Source of the DNA: Kamptonema sp. UHCC 0994
Lineage (GTDB): Bacteria; Cyanobacteriota; Cyanobacteriia; Cyanobacteriales; Microcoleaceae
Assembly: GCF_029167235.1 (NCBI RefSeq)
Contig: NZ_JARFTR010000100.1
Coordinates: 1 to 33,292, forward strand
Reading direction: 5' to 3'
Length of the DNA: 33,292 nucleotides
Both the position numbers and the translations under genes were made by a program. Below are positions 8,901 to 16,606 of the stretch, one piece after another. Each line of letters begins with the position of its first letter. Position 1 is the stretch's first letter. The notes beneath the pieces were generated by a model. It did not search any database. It was not told where the DNA came from and saw only the letters and a list, made by a program, of their open reading frames with translations.

Positions 8901-9848
8901 GTGCCAGAACTGCCTGAAGTTGAAACCATTTGCCGGGGTCTAAATCAACTGACCCTCGGTTTAGAAATATTGGGTGGCGATGTGTTGCTAGAGAACACGA
9001 TCGCCAGCCCATTTTTTGCTAAGGATTTTTTAGCCGGGTTGCAAGGTAAGGCGATCGCTCGCTGGCACAGACGCGGTAAATATCTCCTGGCTGAGTTGGG
9101 GAGCGGAGGAGAGGGGGAGATGGGGGAGATGGGGGAGATGGGGGAGATAGGGGAGAAATTACCAATTACCAATTACCAATTACCCATTACCAATTACCAA
9201 TTACCAATTACCAATTACCCATCTTGGTTAGGAGTTCATCTGCGGATGACTGGTCAACTGCTGTGGGTACACCGAGACGATCCTTTGCAGAAACACACGA
9301 GAGTGCGGTTATTTTTTGCTGAGGGGCGAGAATTACGTTTTGTAGATCAGCGGACATTTGGTCAGATGTGGTGGGTTCCGCCGACAACTGAGGTGTCCAG
9401 TGTGATGACAGGCCTGAAAAAACTAGGGCCAGAACCCTTTTCAGAAGAGTTTACAGTAGAATATTTAGCGGCAAAACTGCACCGCCGATCGCGATCGGTA
9501 AAAACGGCTCTGCTAGATCAAGCACTGATTGCGGGTTTGGGGAATATTTACGCGGATGAAGCTTTATTTTTGTCGGGAGTGCGATCGCAAACCTCTTGTT
9601 CAGATTTGACAAACGAACAAATTCAACGCCTGCACTCCGCCATCATTCAAGTCTTGGAAAACGCCCTTAATGCTGGTGGTACAACTTTTAGCAATTTTCT
9701 CAACGTTAACGGCGTTAACGGCAACTACGGGGGCATTGCTTGGGTGTACAATCGCGCAGGTCAACCTTGCCGCGTTTGCGGTACTCCGATTGAGCGACTA
9801 AAGTTAGCGGGGCGATCGAGTCATTTTTGCCCTCAGTGTCAGCAGTAA
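8901..9848 (+). CDS. mutM: Formamidopyrimidine-DNA glycosylase (Fpg/MutM)
   Basis: A base-excision repair enzyme removing 8-oxoguanine and FaPy lesions with beta/delta lyase action. The GTG start gives (M)PELPEVETICRGL: after Met removal Pro is the Schiff-base nucleophile and the following Glu is catalytic. RRGKYLL supplies the conserved Lys (about 60), and VHLRMTGQL, RFVDQRTFG and GLGNIYADEALF match the DNA-binding core. The C-terminal zinc finger CRVCG...CPQCQ is intact. Length is 315 aa against about 270-280 usual, because residues about 67-107 are translated tandem repeats inserted before WLGVHLRMTG. It follows psaE by 3 bp. An fpg-psaE linkage is, to my recollection, known in other cyanobacteria and would join repair to photo-oxidative stress. 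Confidence 0.95.
   Translation: MPELPEVETICRGLNQLTLGLEILGGDVLLENTIASPFFAKDFLAGLQGKAIARWHRRGKYLLAELGSGGEGEMGEMGEMGEIGEKLPITNYQLPITNYQLPITNYPSWLGVHLRMTGQLLWVHRDDPLQKHTRVRLFFAEGRELRFVDQRTFGQMWWVPPTTEVSSVMTGLKKLGPEPFSEEFTVEYLAAKLHRRSRSVKTALLDQALIAGLGNIYADEALFLSGVRSQTSCSDLTNEQIQRLHSAIIQVLENALNAGGTTFSNFLNVNGVNGNYGGIAWVYNRAGQPCRVCGTPIERLKLAGRSSHFCPQCQQ
9099..9221. repeat. Two tandem repeat tracts inside fpg
   Basis: About 9106-9156 is built of a 9-bp unit GGGGGAGAT (four near-perfect copies). About 9158-9220 is a 7-bp unit CCAATTA in eight to nine copies with two variants (CCCATTA). Because nine is a multiple of three and the heptamers total a multiple of three, the reading frame survives, giving GEMGEMGEMGEIGE and repeated LPITNYQ. 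Similar tracts are intergenic elsewhere in this window. Confidence 0.9.
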
Positions 9849-9906
9849 GGAAGAAGGAAGAAGGAAGAAGGAAGAAGGAAGAAGGAAGAAGGAAGAAGGA
9901 AGAGGG
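9849..9906. repeat. Tandem GGAAGAA heptamers
   Basis: Immediately after the fpg stop, GGAAGAA is repeated about eight times, the last copies degenerating to GGAAGAG and GGGAGAG. This is a typical cyanobacterial short tandem repeat of period 7. Confidence 0.9.
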
Positions 9907-9935
9907 AGAGGGGAGACTGGGAGAGAATTTCTCCC

Positions 9936-9968
9936 CAATTAGCAATTAGCAATTAGCAATTAGCAATT
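9936..9968. repeat. Tandem TAGCAAT heptamers
   Basis: CAATTAG is repeated about four and a half times, followed by CCCAATTACCC. The same heptamer recurs at 17573-17611 and 30920-30966. Confidence 0.9.
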
Positions 9969-9987
9969 CCCAATTACCCTGCTGTAT

Positions 9988-10011
9988 CTCATGTAACTGA
10001 AAACCACTATA
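9988..10011. repeat. MITE-like end, upstream of the original ndhO
   Basis: CTCATGTAACTGAAAACCACTATA-like sequence (24 bp), matching the right arm of the inverted-repeat element at 17619-17642 with four differences. The TAGCAAT heptamers lie next to both. This suggests ndhO was flanked by related repeats before the 7.3-kb insertion. Confidence 0.55.
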
Positions 10012-10029
10012 ATTTGTCATAATATTTGT

Positions 10030-10051
10030 AAACCAGAGTGAGAGAGTTATG
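10030..10051 (+). other. attL, 22-bp core
   Basis: The core reads AAACCAGAGTG then AGAGAGTTATG. It is identical to 17298-17319 and differs at the next base on both sides. On the left lies the presumed native ndhO promoter region (TATAATTTGTCATAATATTTG); on the right the reading frame from the core ATG now ends after eight codons (MCLKICYH). Confidence 0.85.
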
Positions 10052-10182
10052 TGCCTAAAAATATGCTATCATTAAAATCAATCGATGAATCAAAGCATTC
10101 AGGCTAACAACCTCTACTATAAGCTTTGAAATCGAGCTCGATTCCTAGAAACTTACTAGAACGCTGAAAGGACGTAAAATCA

Positions 10183-11598
10183 ATGACTCAGGCAAAGCAG
10201 GCTCAACCTAAAATCAACGTGAGGGTATACGCCGACAAGGGTTCCTTAGCCCTACGGTTTAGCACTAAGTACAATGCCATATTTGAACAGCTAACCGGGT
10301 TCAAGGGTAAGCAGAAGTGCATGGGGTTAGGGATAGCTGACGATGAGAAGGGCTGGAAGAAGGCTCAACAGATAGCCCTACAGATTGAGGCGGACTTAGA
10401 GCATAGCGACTGGGTTAAGTTGTTTGACCCTACCTTTGCTAAGTACGGCATAGGTGACGCTAAGTTCGCTCAGAAGATGGGTGAGCTAATACAAATGCCT
10501 AACCAAAAAGTAGCGATGACCGTAGGTGAACTATGGGAGGATTACCTACTTTGGAAGGAAGGTCAGGTACAACCTACTACATTTAAGAGGCATTTCCTAG
10601 CTGCTTTTGCCAACGCTATTAAGGGGCTAAAGTGGGATAATAAAACACGAAAGTTTACCGATACCGGGTTAGGCATTTATAGCTTGCCAATGGATGCTAC
10701 AATAGGGGAAAAGGCGCAAGCGAGTCTAAGTAAGATTATGGCTGTTAACTCAGCCAAAAAGGCCTTGTCAGCGTTACGTGAAGCTTACGACCGGGCGGTT
10801 AACTTAGGTAAAATACCACCTACAAAAAACCCGTTTGAGATGATTAAAAGTGAGGTAAACAACAATCAAATGTACGCACCGCGCCAAGATGAAGACGGTA
10901 TATGGCGCGATTGGTGGTATTTTGAGGATGTAGCAAACGATGAAGAATTGAAGGACGTAAGGGCATTTACACTAACAGAAAGGAACACAATTACCAAGAC
11001 TTTCTACGAAAGCGATAAAGCGTCAGAGCGTCATGCAGCTACACTAATTGAGTTCCTATTCCTAACGGGTTGTCGGCATGGGGAAGCCTTCGGTTTAAGG
11101 TGGAAAGATGTAAATTTTGAGCGTGGCTACATTAGGTTTAGCAAGAGCTTTAATAAAGAGGCTGGTACTACCCAACAAACAAAAACGGGTACTATCAGAA
11201 TGTTTAAGCTGTACCCTAAACTTACCGAATTACTGTTACGCATTCAAGCTAATTCAAGCAAGACTGGCAAGAATGATTTAGTGTTTGCGTTAGCCAATGG
11301 TAACGCCTATGGGAGTGGTGATATCGATGGCGTTTGGAGGGGAAGAGAGAGGAAGGTTGTTAATAAGCGGGGGGAAGATGTACGATATTTTTACCCCGGC
11401 ATCACAGCAAGATTGGCTGAACAAGGGTTGATAGGGCAATACTTAAAGCCTTACAGTACACGCCATACATTCATCACTTTACAGGCACAGCTAGGCGTTA
11501 ATATACCATTACTAGCCGCTATCTGCGGCAACAGTATCGAGGTTATTTACAGGCACTACTTAGGCTTTGACAAGTCGGCAGAACCTATCAACCTGTGA
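10183..11598 (+). CDS. int: Tyrosine recombinase / integrase
   Basis: A 471-aa site-specific recombinase, presumably catalysing integration and excision at the 22-bp core. The N-terminal part (about 1-110) should bind arm sites; a core-binding SAM-like region follows (MTVGELWEDYLLWKEGQVQPTTFKRHF); the catalytic domain begins near 275. Catalytic residues visible: Arg in LFLTGCRHGEAFGLRW, the RxxH box YSTRHTFIT, and the nucleophile Tyr459 in YRHYLGF. The usual GH box is GNS here, a substitution that appears to be tolerated in this family. AAAGGACG precedes the ATG. It lies 130 bp from attL, reads inward, and ends at its own terminator. Confidence 0.93.
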   Translation: MTQAKQAQPKINVRVYADKGSLALRFSTKYNAIFEQLTGFKGKQKCMGLGIADDEKGWKKAQQIALQIEADLEHSDWVKLFDPTFAKYGIGDAKFAQKMGELIQMPNQKVAMTVGELWEDYLLWKEGQVQPTTFKRHFLAAFANAIKGLKWDNKTRKFTDTGLGIYSLPMDATIGEKAQASLSKIMAVNSAKKALSALREAYDRAVNLGKIPPTKNPFEMIKSEVNNNQMYAPRQDEDGIWRDWWYFEDVANDEELKDVRAFTLTERNTITKTFYESDKASERHAATLIEFLFLTGCRHGEAFGLRWKDVNFERGYIRFSKSFNKEAGTTQQTKTGTIRMFKLYPKLTELLLRIQANSSKTGKNDLVFALANGNAYGSGDIDGVWRGRERKVVNKRGEDVRYFYPGITARLAEQGLIGQYLKPYSTRHTFITLQAQLGVNIPLLAAICGNSIEVIYRHYLGFDKSAEPINL

Positions 11599-11630
11599 TA
11601 TAATGTAGCTACCCAGACAAACAAACAAAG

Positions 11631-11663
11631 AGGCATCCTAACTAAGTTTTAGGAGCCTTTTTT
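11631..11663 (+). terminator. Intrinsic terminator after int
   Basis: AGGC-A-TCCTAA (11631-11642) pairs with TTAGGAGCCT (11649-11658) with one bulge, followed by a run of T to 11663. Confidence 0.8.
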
Positions 11664-11980
11664 AGTGGGTTGATTTATGGCTGAGCTAGCAAAGGTGATG
11701 TGCCGTTTAAATGCGATTTAAGGTGGGTGTAGGGGGTAGCGCGTAGCTTAAAGTCAGCCTCTTGCTGTGTACCAGCGTTAAACTTCTTCATTGCCATTCT
11801 TGAGTACCCCCTTGTTTAGTGCTTTCCTCTCTATTTTCTGGAAAAACGTTTTTAAAAACGTTTCTGAAAACGTTTCTGAAAACGTTTTTTCAGAAAATGC
11901 CTTAACAACCGATTCGCAAGCCTTAGAATACTTGCGTCGCAAAGACTACAGGCTTACCTGTCGCATCAGGAGACGTGGTG
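11664..11980. other. Non-coding stretch holding palindrome copy 1
   Basis: Between the int terminator and the converging minus-strand gene lies the first copy of the element's repeat. A 69-codon plus frame (11791-12000) is largely made of repeat sequence and is not a credible gene. I see nothing else. Confidence 0.5.
11833..11898. repeat. AACGTT palindrome, copy 1 (66 bp)
   Basis: Outer arms ATTTTCTGGAAAAACGTTTT and AAAACGTTTTTTCAGAAAAT pair with one mismatch. The interior is a tandem 12-bp unit ACGTTTCTGAAA, giving four AACGTT centres. The flanking CTCTCT is shared with copy 2. Confidence 0.9.
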
Positions 11981-12280
11981 CTAGGAATACTCAGGCTTGA
12001 ATCGCCTTAGTGTCCATTGTACACCCTTATGTATAAAAGGCAAGGGCATAGTTAAAACAGAGGCGGTAGCTTTTCCGACTGGGTAATAACGATACTTAGC
12101 GCCGCCTACCTGATGAGCGCCTATGCAACGCATTTTCATTTTCCGAGGTAGGCTGTCAGGCATTGGGTCAACAGCAGGCGTGAAGCCAAAGATAGGATTG
12201 CCGCCTAACGCTTCATCAAGCCTTACGGTATATACATTGTTTTTGTCTGTGGTGTATCTGTACAGTTTTGTTGCCATCAT
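11981..12280 (-). CDS. Element small protein, unknown function
   Basis: A 99-aa protein (98 if the second ATG is used) beginning MMATKLYRYTTDKNNVYTVRLDE. It contains GFTPAVDPMPDSLPRKMKMRCIGAHQ and GGAKYRYYPVGKATA, a beta-rich, Arg/Tyr-rich composition typical of small soluble nucleic-acid-associated or virion proteins, though I recognise no family. Its ATG overlaps the stop of the upstream frame as ATGATGG, indicating translational coupling. The first of the tandem ATGs forms the overlap. It is the last gene of the minus-strand block and converges on int. Confidence 0.65.
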   Translation of the reverse strand: MMATKLYRYTTDKNNVYTVRLDEALGGNPIFGFTPAVDPMPDSLPRKMKMRCIGAHQVGGAKYRYYPVGKATASVLTMPLPFIHKGVQWTLRRFKPEYS

Positions 12281-12544
12281 TCCGACTCCCAATAGGCTAA
12301 CCATTCCTCAACTACACCAAAAAAGCTGACCTCAGCCGCCATATCCTCCCAGTAGATAAACCCTGATAGCCGGGACGGTAATAGGTTACTTACGCGGGTA
12401 CGTAAATCCACATCCTCCGAGATATTAAGTAAGCCACTAACAAGCCCTAATAGCTCAGGCGAAATGATGATTTGCCTAGCTTGCCTTAAACTCGCTTGCC
12501 ACGTATGACTTTAGCCATTGAGGAGCGTCTTTTATTAGTGTCAT
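12277..12544 (-). pseudogene. Small element gene split by a +1 frameshift
   Basis: From ATG 12544 the strand reads MTLIKDAPQWLKSYVASEF, then KAS and a TAG stop at 12478-12476. The +1 frame continues straight on as RQIIISPELLGLVSGLLN, ISEDVDLRTRVSNLLPSRL, then SGFIYWEDMAAEV to VEEWLAYWESE and a TGA overlapping the next gene's ATG. The second part has no ATG of its own, and both halves look coding, so together they form one protein of about 88 residues. The 268-bp span is one base too long for a single frame. This may be a mutation, a sequencing error in the source, or a +1 shift at the AGC-TAG-G site. No family recognised. Confidence 0.55.
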
Positions 12545-12567
12545 TCTTCTGGGTTTTTATGTGTTCA

Positions 12568-12771
12568 CTATCGGGGCGCACTACAGGTTCCGCCGGGGTC
12601 GATATAATTGTCGTCAGCATCGTAGTGCGCCTCATAATCCCACCCCACCTGATGAGGCTCTTCAGTTGGGGAGTAGGGGTTAGTGCAGTCGAAAACGGGG
12701 TATCCCCAGCCCCAGTTAGCGTGTTGCGAATTAGATGTTGGTCGGCATACCGCCCTAGCCTCTTCATTCAT
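12568..12771 (-). CDS. Reading frame after an in-frame amber codon
   Basis: A 67-aa frame, MNEEARAVCRPTSNSQHAN, WGWGYPVFDCTNPYSPTEE, PHQVGWDYEAHYDADDNY, ending IDPGGTCSAPR. It is in the same phase as the 252-residue gene upstream (minus), separated only by TAG at 12813-12811 and 13 sense codons (GEVPEPCWKRKDK). It may be an independent gene starting at ATG 12771, a readthrough extension, or the broken C-terminus of the upstream gene. No strong ribosome site precedes the ATG. Trp, Tyr, Asp and Pro richness suggests a surface or structural protein. Family unknown. Confidence 0.5.
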   Translation of the reverse strand: MNEEARAVCRPTSNSQHANWGWGYPVFDCTNPYSPTEEPHQVGWDYEAHYDADDNYIDPGGTCSAPR

Positions 12772-12810
12772 CTTGTCTTTGCGCTTCCAGCAGGGTTCTG
12801 GAACCTCACC

Positions 12811-13566
12811 CTATGGAGGTTGAGCCTGTTTCACATAATCGTAAGAAAACACATCCCAAATAGGGAGGAAGGAAATAGTAGCTTTAACACCTTCAGCGAG
12901 ATTACCACAAACATAATCAACAGCTACAGAGCTGATTTCAGCACCGCCGCAACCCTCAGCTAATGCTCTAGTAATTGGGATACTAATGATTTGATTCGCA
13001 TAATGAATCGGGCTATCTTGGATAGCAACTCCACCACGACAAAATGTAATAAAGCCAAAATTGCGCCTCTGTAATGGGTGTTTCCAACTATTTAAAATCT
13101 TCTCGTCAAATTCTGTAACTTCAATATGTACCGCCCAAAAACCAACAGCCTTGGCTCCTACAACTTCGACTTTTGTTTGAGTTTGAGGCTGATTCGCTGG
13201 CGGTGGAATTGGAGTGTTTTGCCTAGTATTGATTACCCCAACATTAAGAGGGTAACTTACTCCGAATAACCCCTGAATTTCTACCGGGTCGGCGCGAATA
13301 TCCAAGGTAGCAAATTGAGCCTCATGTACGGGTGTCGGCTTTGCCGCTTCATCTTCCTGGGTGAATACTCCACCAATCCAATCTGCAAATTTTTTAAGCC
13401 AATCAGTGAGGAAGTTTCCTCCTACAGTGCCGACAGTGATAGAGCCAAGCCTACCAGCGGCGGCTGCGCCAGCAGCTCTAGCCAAACCTGCGCCAGCAGC
13501 TCTAGCTACCAGGCTTGCTGTGCCTCTAATAATCAATCCACCAGCAATAGGAACAATTGGAGCCAT
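12811..13566 (-). CDS. Element protein with hydrophobic N-terminus, unknown
   Basis: A 251-aa protein. The first 45 residues are Ala/Gly-rich and hydrophobic (IVPIAGGLIIRGTASLVARAA, GAGLARAAGAAAAG), like a membrane-inserting or coiled region, followed by TDWLKKFADWIGGVF. A Pro-rich linker (TPIPPPANQPQTQTK) leads to a beta-rich C-terminal domain with GFITFCRGGVAIQDSPIHYANQ and SSVAVDYVCGNLAEG. The layout recalls small virion or membrane-associated proteins, but no homologue is recognised. ATG 13566 is preferred to TTG 13575. It heads the minus-strand block and is divergent from the plus-strand block. The frame stays open for 80 codons past its amber stop. Confidence 0.65.
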   Translation of the reverse strand: MAPIVPIAGGLIIRGTASLVARAAGAGLARAAGAAAAGRLGSITVGTVGGNFLTDWLKKFADWIGGVFTQEDEAAKPTPVHEAQFATLDIRADPVEIQGLFGVSYPLNVGVINTRQNTPIPPPANQPQTQTKVEVVGAKAVGFWAVHIEVTEFDEKILNSWKHPLQRRNFGFITFCRGGVAIQDSPIHYANQIISIPITRALAEGCGGAEISSVAVDYVCGNLAEGVKATISFLPIWDVFSYDYVKQAQPP

Positions 13567-13743
13567 GTATCGCAAATTTTAACGACTTCACAATGTGTAA
13601 ACTTTAAAATTCCTTTTTGTCAAGGGGGTATTTACTGAAGAATCATTTAATATAAGATATTCTGATGAGTTCGCTATCAACCGATCGGAAAGTCTATTAT
13701 TCTACAAATGTATAAAAATTGACAGGGGGGGGGGATGTAATAC

Positions 13744-14172
13744 TTGAATCAATCGAATCACTCACAAGAAATGAATCAATCGAAACCTAAGAATGAATCC
13801 GAATTAGCCCTTTATAGCTGGCGCGATATCAAGACGAATCCATACAATCAAGGATTGCATCCCAAGATGTTTAATCCCAATGGGTATGCCGTGAGGCGAG
13901 GGGTGAAGCTAAAGGGTAGCAACCAGTATAGCGCGCTAATCGACTGCTACATTAAGTATGACCGGGAATTTGTGCAAAATAAGCTGTACAGAGTCTTTAA
14001 GCCCTTGTTGGATGCGGACTTTCCAGTTGAACTGATACTGCATGAATGCCGCAACGCTTGCCGGGAAAATATACCAAACACCCCCCTTAATGATGACGAA
14101 CAAGTACAATGCACGTCCATTTTATTGGAATCCGAAAACACAATCAGTGAGCTTGTCCAAGACCTCGTCTGA
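13744..14172 (+). CDS. Element protein of unknown function
   Basis: A 142-aa protein, first of the plus-strand block. The N-terminus is Asn/Ser/Gln-rich with a duplicated MNQS-type stretch; the rest includes LYSWRDIKTNPYNQGLHPK and SALIDCYIKYDREFVQNKLYRVFKPLL, mostly helical. I use the TTG at 13744 because a G10 run lies 9 bp upstream; ATG 13771 is the alternative. It overlaps the next gene by about 80 bp in another frame. No family recognised. TTGACA lies just before the G-run and could be a -35 element, but it is too close to serve this start. Confidence 0.6.
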   Translation: MNQSNHSQEMNQSKPKNESELALYSWRDIKTNPYNQGLHPKMFNPNGYAVRRGVKLKGSNQYSALIDCYIKYDREFVQNKLYRVFKPLLDADFPVELILHECRNACRENIPNTPLNDDEQVQCTSILLESENTISELVQDLV

Positions 14173-14554
14173 GGATATTTTCTTCGCTTCCCACTGGGAG
14201 TTTGACGTTTATATGAGGATACGGCGGCTGGTAGACCCGGAACGGATAAAGTGTCAGTACAAGGTGGAGATTAAACCCAAAACATACGTATATCCCGCGA
14301 TGTTTTGGAAGTGCGACTTCGCAGTTGTTGGTAATGACGATAAACTACAATTGCTAATTGAAGCTAAAGGCTTTCTCACCGATGATTTCAGGACTAGACT
14401 TAAGTTCCTTCAGTATACTCACCCTGAATTATGGCGTATTGTTGCCGTAGTCAAGAATGGCGCTAACGCGCAACGAATCGACTCTAGCAGTAAGACAACG
14501 CTTAACCTAGAGGGACTAGAGCATTACTTACATTACAACTTACCAATAGGGTAA
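14090..14554 (+). CDS. DUF1064-like PD-(D/E)XK nuclease
   Basis: A 154-aa protein resembling the phage DUF1064 family of restriction-endonuclease-fold nucleases. MMTNKYNARPFYWNPKT opens the frame, SEDIFFASHWEFDVYMRIRRL supplies the helical Glu-bearing segment, then the core AMFWKCDFAVVGNDDKLQLL and IEAKGFLTDDFRTRLKFLQY give the D-x(n)-E-x-K motif. The tail THPELWRIVAVVK is also typical. I took the ATG pair at 14090/14093 because upstream sequence overlaps the previous gene and is not family-like. It probably processes DNA during element replication (for instance branched or recombination intermediates). It precedes the 247-aa gene by 7 bp. Confidence 0.68.
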   Translation: MMTNKYNARPFYWNPKTQSVSLSKTSSEDIFFASHWEFDVYMRIRRLVDPERIKCQYKVEIKPKTYVYPAMFWKCDFAVVGNDDKLQLLIEAKGFLTDDFRTRLKFLQYTHPELWRIVAVVKNGANAQRIDSSSKTTLNLEGLEHYLHYNLPIG

Positions 14555-14561
14555 AAACAGC

Positions 14562-15305
14562 ATGACATTCTGGTACAATCCACCTAAAAATGGTTCACAA
14601 TTTGCTGAGCTAAACTGTAGCGACTACTCAAAAACTAGCGCGTGGTTTGAGTTCGAGGAAGTTAAGGTGACAATCACCGATGATGCTATTACCTTCTACG
14701 GGCTATGCTCTAGGGCTGGCGACATTAAGCAGAAAGGTAATGATGCTTTTGCGATTCAAAATCAGCTCATCGCTATCAGCGTACACCGCAAAGATTACAC
14801 TAAGCGCAAACAGGTTGACGGTACATGGAAGGATGTACCCGTAGTAGTAACAAAGGATGAATCGGTTGTCGTTAAAGCGGTGGAGTCCCTAGGATTAGAC
14901 CCCAATAAAACCTACAAAGGGACAGTCAATCTGGGCATTAGCCTAAACGATGAAAGGGTGTTATTGGAAGGCATTAAGGCTAACGGTCAAAAGGTATCCA
15001 AAGAGTTGTTTGCCGATACGGTACAAGGGATTGTCTATCTGGAGGAACGAGAGGCTGTTGCACTCAAGGACGCTTCTTACTCGGCTAGCAGCAAAGGTGG
15101 CAATTCATCATGGGGTGGAAGTAAGGGACAGACTGAGGTTGAACGCTTGAATGAACGATGGGAGTTTACAAAAAAAATGCTTGCACCGTTTAGCGATGAC
15201 TGCAACAATTTAGGTGACTTGTCGCTTGCGGCAACCTTTCTAAACGCTGACGACTACAAGCGACTAGAAATAGCAACTAAGTTTCTTGGCTACTTGATGA
15301 AGTAA
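14562..15305 (+). CDS. Element protein, possibly ssDNA-binding, unknown
   Basis: A 247-aa protein. It opens MTFWYNPPKNGSQFAEL, and the first 160 residues alternate short beta strands (AWFEFEEVKVTITDDAITFYG, NQLIAISVHRKDY, PVVVTKDESVVVKAV). A Gly/Ser linker (SASSKGGNSSWGGSKG) separates a helical C-terminal part (EVERLNERWEFTKKMLAPFS). That plan - beta domain, Gly/Ser tail - recalls single-stranded DNA-binding proteins, and the place between a nuclease and a helicase-like ATPase fits replication, but this is inference. Palindrome copy 2 begins 11 bp after its stop. Confidence 0.6.
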   Translation: MTFWYNPPKNGSQFAELNCSDYSKTSAWFEFEEVKVTITDDAITFYGLCSRAGDIKQKGNDAFAIQNQLIAISVHRKDYTKRKQVDGTWKDVPVVVTKDESVVVKAVESLGLDPNKTYKGTVNLGISLNDERVLLEGIKANGQKVSKELFADTVQGIVYLEEREAVALKDASYSASSKGGNSSWGGSKGQTEVERLNERWEFTKKMLAPFSDDCNNLGDLSLAATFLNADDYKRLEIATKFLGYLMK

Positions 15306-15316
15306 GTTTTCTCTCT

Positions 15317-15384
15317 ATTTTCTGAAAAAAACGTTTTTGAAAACGTTTCTGAAAACGTTTCTGAAAACGTTTTTTTCAGAAAAT
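15317..15384. repeat. AACGTT palindrome, copy 2 (68 bp)
   Basis: Perfect 21-bp outer arms: ATTTTCTG, seven A, CGTTTT at 15317-15337, mirrored at 15364-15384. The interior carries the tandem 12-bp unit ACGTTTCTGAAA. It ends 24 bp before the ATPase start codon, between two genes of the plus-strand block. Confidence 0.92.
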
Positions 15385-15408
15385 ACCTCCCGGTACGACA
15401 CAGGAAAC

Positions 15409-16593
15409 ATGACAAAGTTACCAGATTACAGTGCTTTCAGGAATAGTGATGATGACACAGAGGATTTTTACAACGATGAGCTATCCCTAGCCGAAAACTT
15501 TCAAGCCCTATTTGCTGAAGTTCTAATCATCCCTAATCAGGACATTCAGCTACCCATTATCACCGCTTACACCTTAATGCCTAGCGCGTTAGCGAAAGTC
15601 GTACCCATTCTATTTTTTTTAGGGGGTAAAGGTAGCGGTAAGTCAACAGCTATGCAGTTAATGGGTGCAATTCACAAGCAGCCTGTTTTAAGCGCTGCAA
15701 CAACAGCGGTAGCGCTACGCAATCACGTCAATCAGTCACGTTGGACTAACTGGATTGAGTGTGACGGCGAAAAGAACACCTTGCTGCTATTCGACAATGT
15801 GACAGCAAAAACGCTGACTGATGAGGATTTATACCTTTACTTCCTCAACGGTTACGACCGGCAAACTGACACGGTGATGGTTAGCGCAGGGGGAGGAATT
15901 AACCTCACTTTTAAGGTGTTCGGATTAAAGGTTGTGAGTACCATTCACAACTTTTTAGGCGACGTTCAATTTGAGGAATTAGCTAGGCGTTGCATGGTTG
16001 TTAGGTTCAAAAATGTTGACCAATTAGAGCTTGGCAAACCGTTTTACCCTCAGCCGCTAGACGCTTTCAGCCTACCAATATTTAGGAGCAAATTTAATGA
16101 GTTCTGGTTTAAAGAGGAAAACCTTGTTGCATACAGCAAAACCCGAAGCAAGATTAGACGGCGTGGACGTAAAAACTCACTACCTGCTGGTTTTACTGCT
16201 ACTCGCTGGACTATTTCAGTTGACCTTATATGCTCAGGTTGTGTCCTTAATTTATGGGATATCGAGTCAGGATTACAGGCTTTAAGCGATTACTGGCAAT
16301 GGCTTGACGATGGGGGTAAGCCAGAGTTATCACCGTTGCAACAGTTGCTTAAACAGCTAATTGATGTTGAGTTAAGAGCCGTTAAAGCTATTAATAAAAA
16401 ACATGGCGACGGGACGGTGGATGTTGAAGTGTCGGCTAAAAAAGTTAAGGATGCTGTTAGCCACGCGGCTAGCGTAGGACAGTTGGACTCTAACCCCAAT
16501 GCCACTGGAATTGCTGACACCATGCGGTCGTTAGGATGGGGTTTAAAAATGAACTCAGCGAAAAAACTAAGCTGGCAACAAATCAATCAATAA
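15409..16593 (+). CDS. P-loop ATPase, putative replicative helicase
   Basis: A 394-aa protein with a clear Walker A (GGKGSGKST, about residue 70), Walker B (TLLLFDNV, about 125) and a sensor/arginine-finger region (VVSTIHNFLGDVQFEELARRCMVVRF). The order resembles helicase-type ATPases of plasmid and phage primase/helicase proteins, without a recognisable primase domain. The C-terminal 130 residues are helical (LSPLQQLLKQLIDVELRAVKA). I chose ATG 15409, preceded by AGGAAAC, and not ATG 15337, which would translate the palindrome repeat as MKTFLKTFLKTFFSEN. It is the likely replication engine of the element, if the element replicates. Confidence 0.7.
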   Translation: MTKLPDYSAFRNSDDDTEDFYNDELSLAENFQALFAEVLIIPNQDIQLPIITAYTLMPSALAKVVPILFFLGGKGSGKSTAMQLMGAIHKQPVLSAATTAVALRNHVNQSRWTNWIECDGEKNTLLLFDNVTAKTLTDEDLYLYFLNGYDRQTDTVMVSAGGGINLTFKVFGLKVVSTIHNFLGDVQFEELARRCMVVRFKNVDQLELGKPFYPQPLDAFSLPIFRSKFNEFWFKEENLVAYSKTRSKIRRRGRKNSLPAGFTATRWTISVDLICSGCVLNLWDIESGLQALSDYWQWLDDGGKPELSPLQQLLKQLIDVELRAVKAINKKHGDGTVDVEVSAKKVKDAVSHAASVGQLDSNPNATGIADTMRSLGWGLKMNSAKKLSWQQINQ

Positions 16594-16606
16594 AGGGGAT
16601 TACAAA

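Noticed and set aside
11791-12000. A 69-codon plus-strand frame containing VFKNVSENVSENVFSEN
   Set aside because: Most of it is translated palindrome repeat; no ribosome site, and the remainder lacks protein character.
12496-12963. 155-codon plus-strand frame across the minus-strand block
   Set aside because: It is antisense to three better-supported minus frames and has no start signal.
15337-15408. Upstream start of the ATPase reading MKTFLKTFLKTFFSEN
   Set aside because: This is repeat DNA; ATG 15409 has an AGGAAAC ribosome site directly before it.
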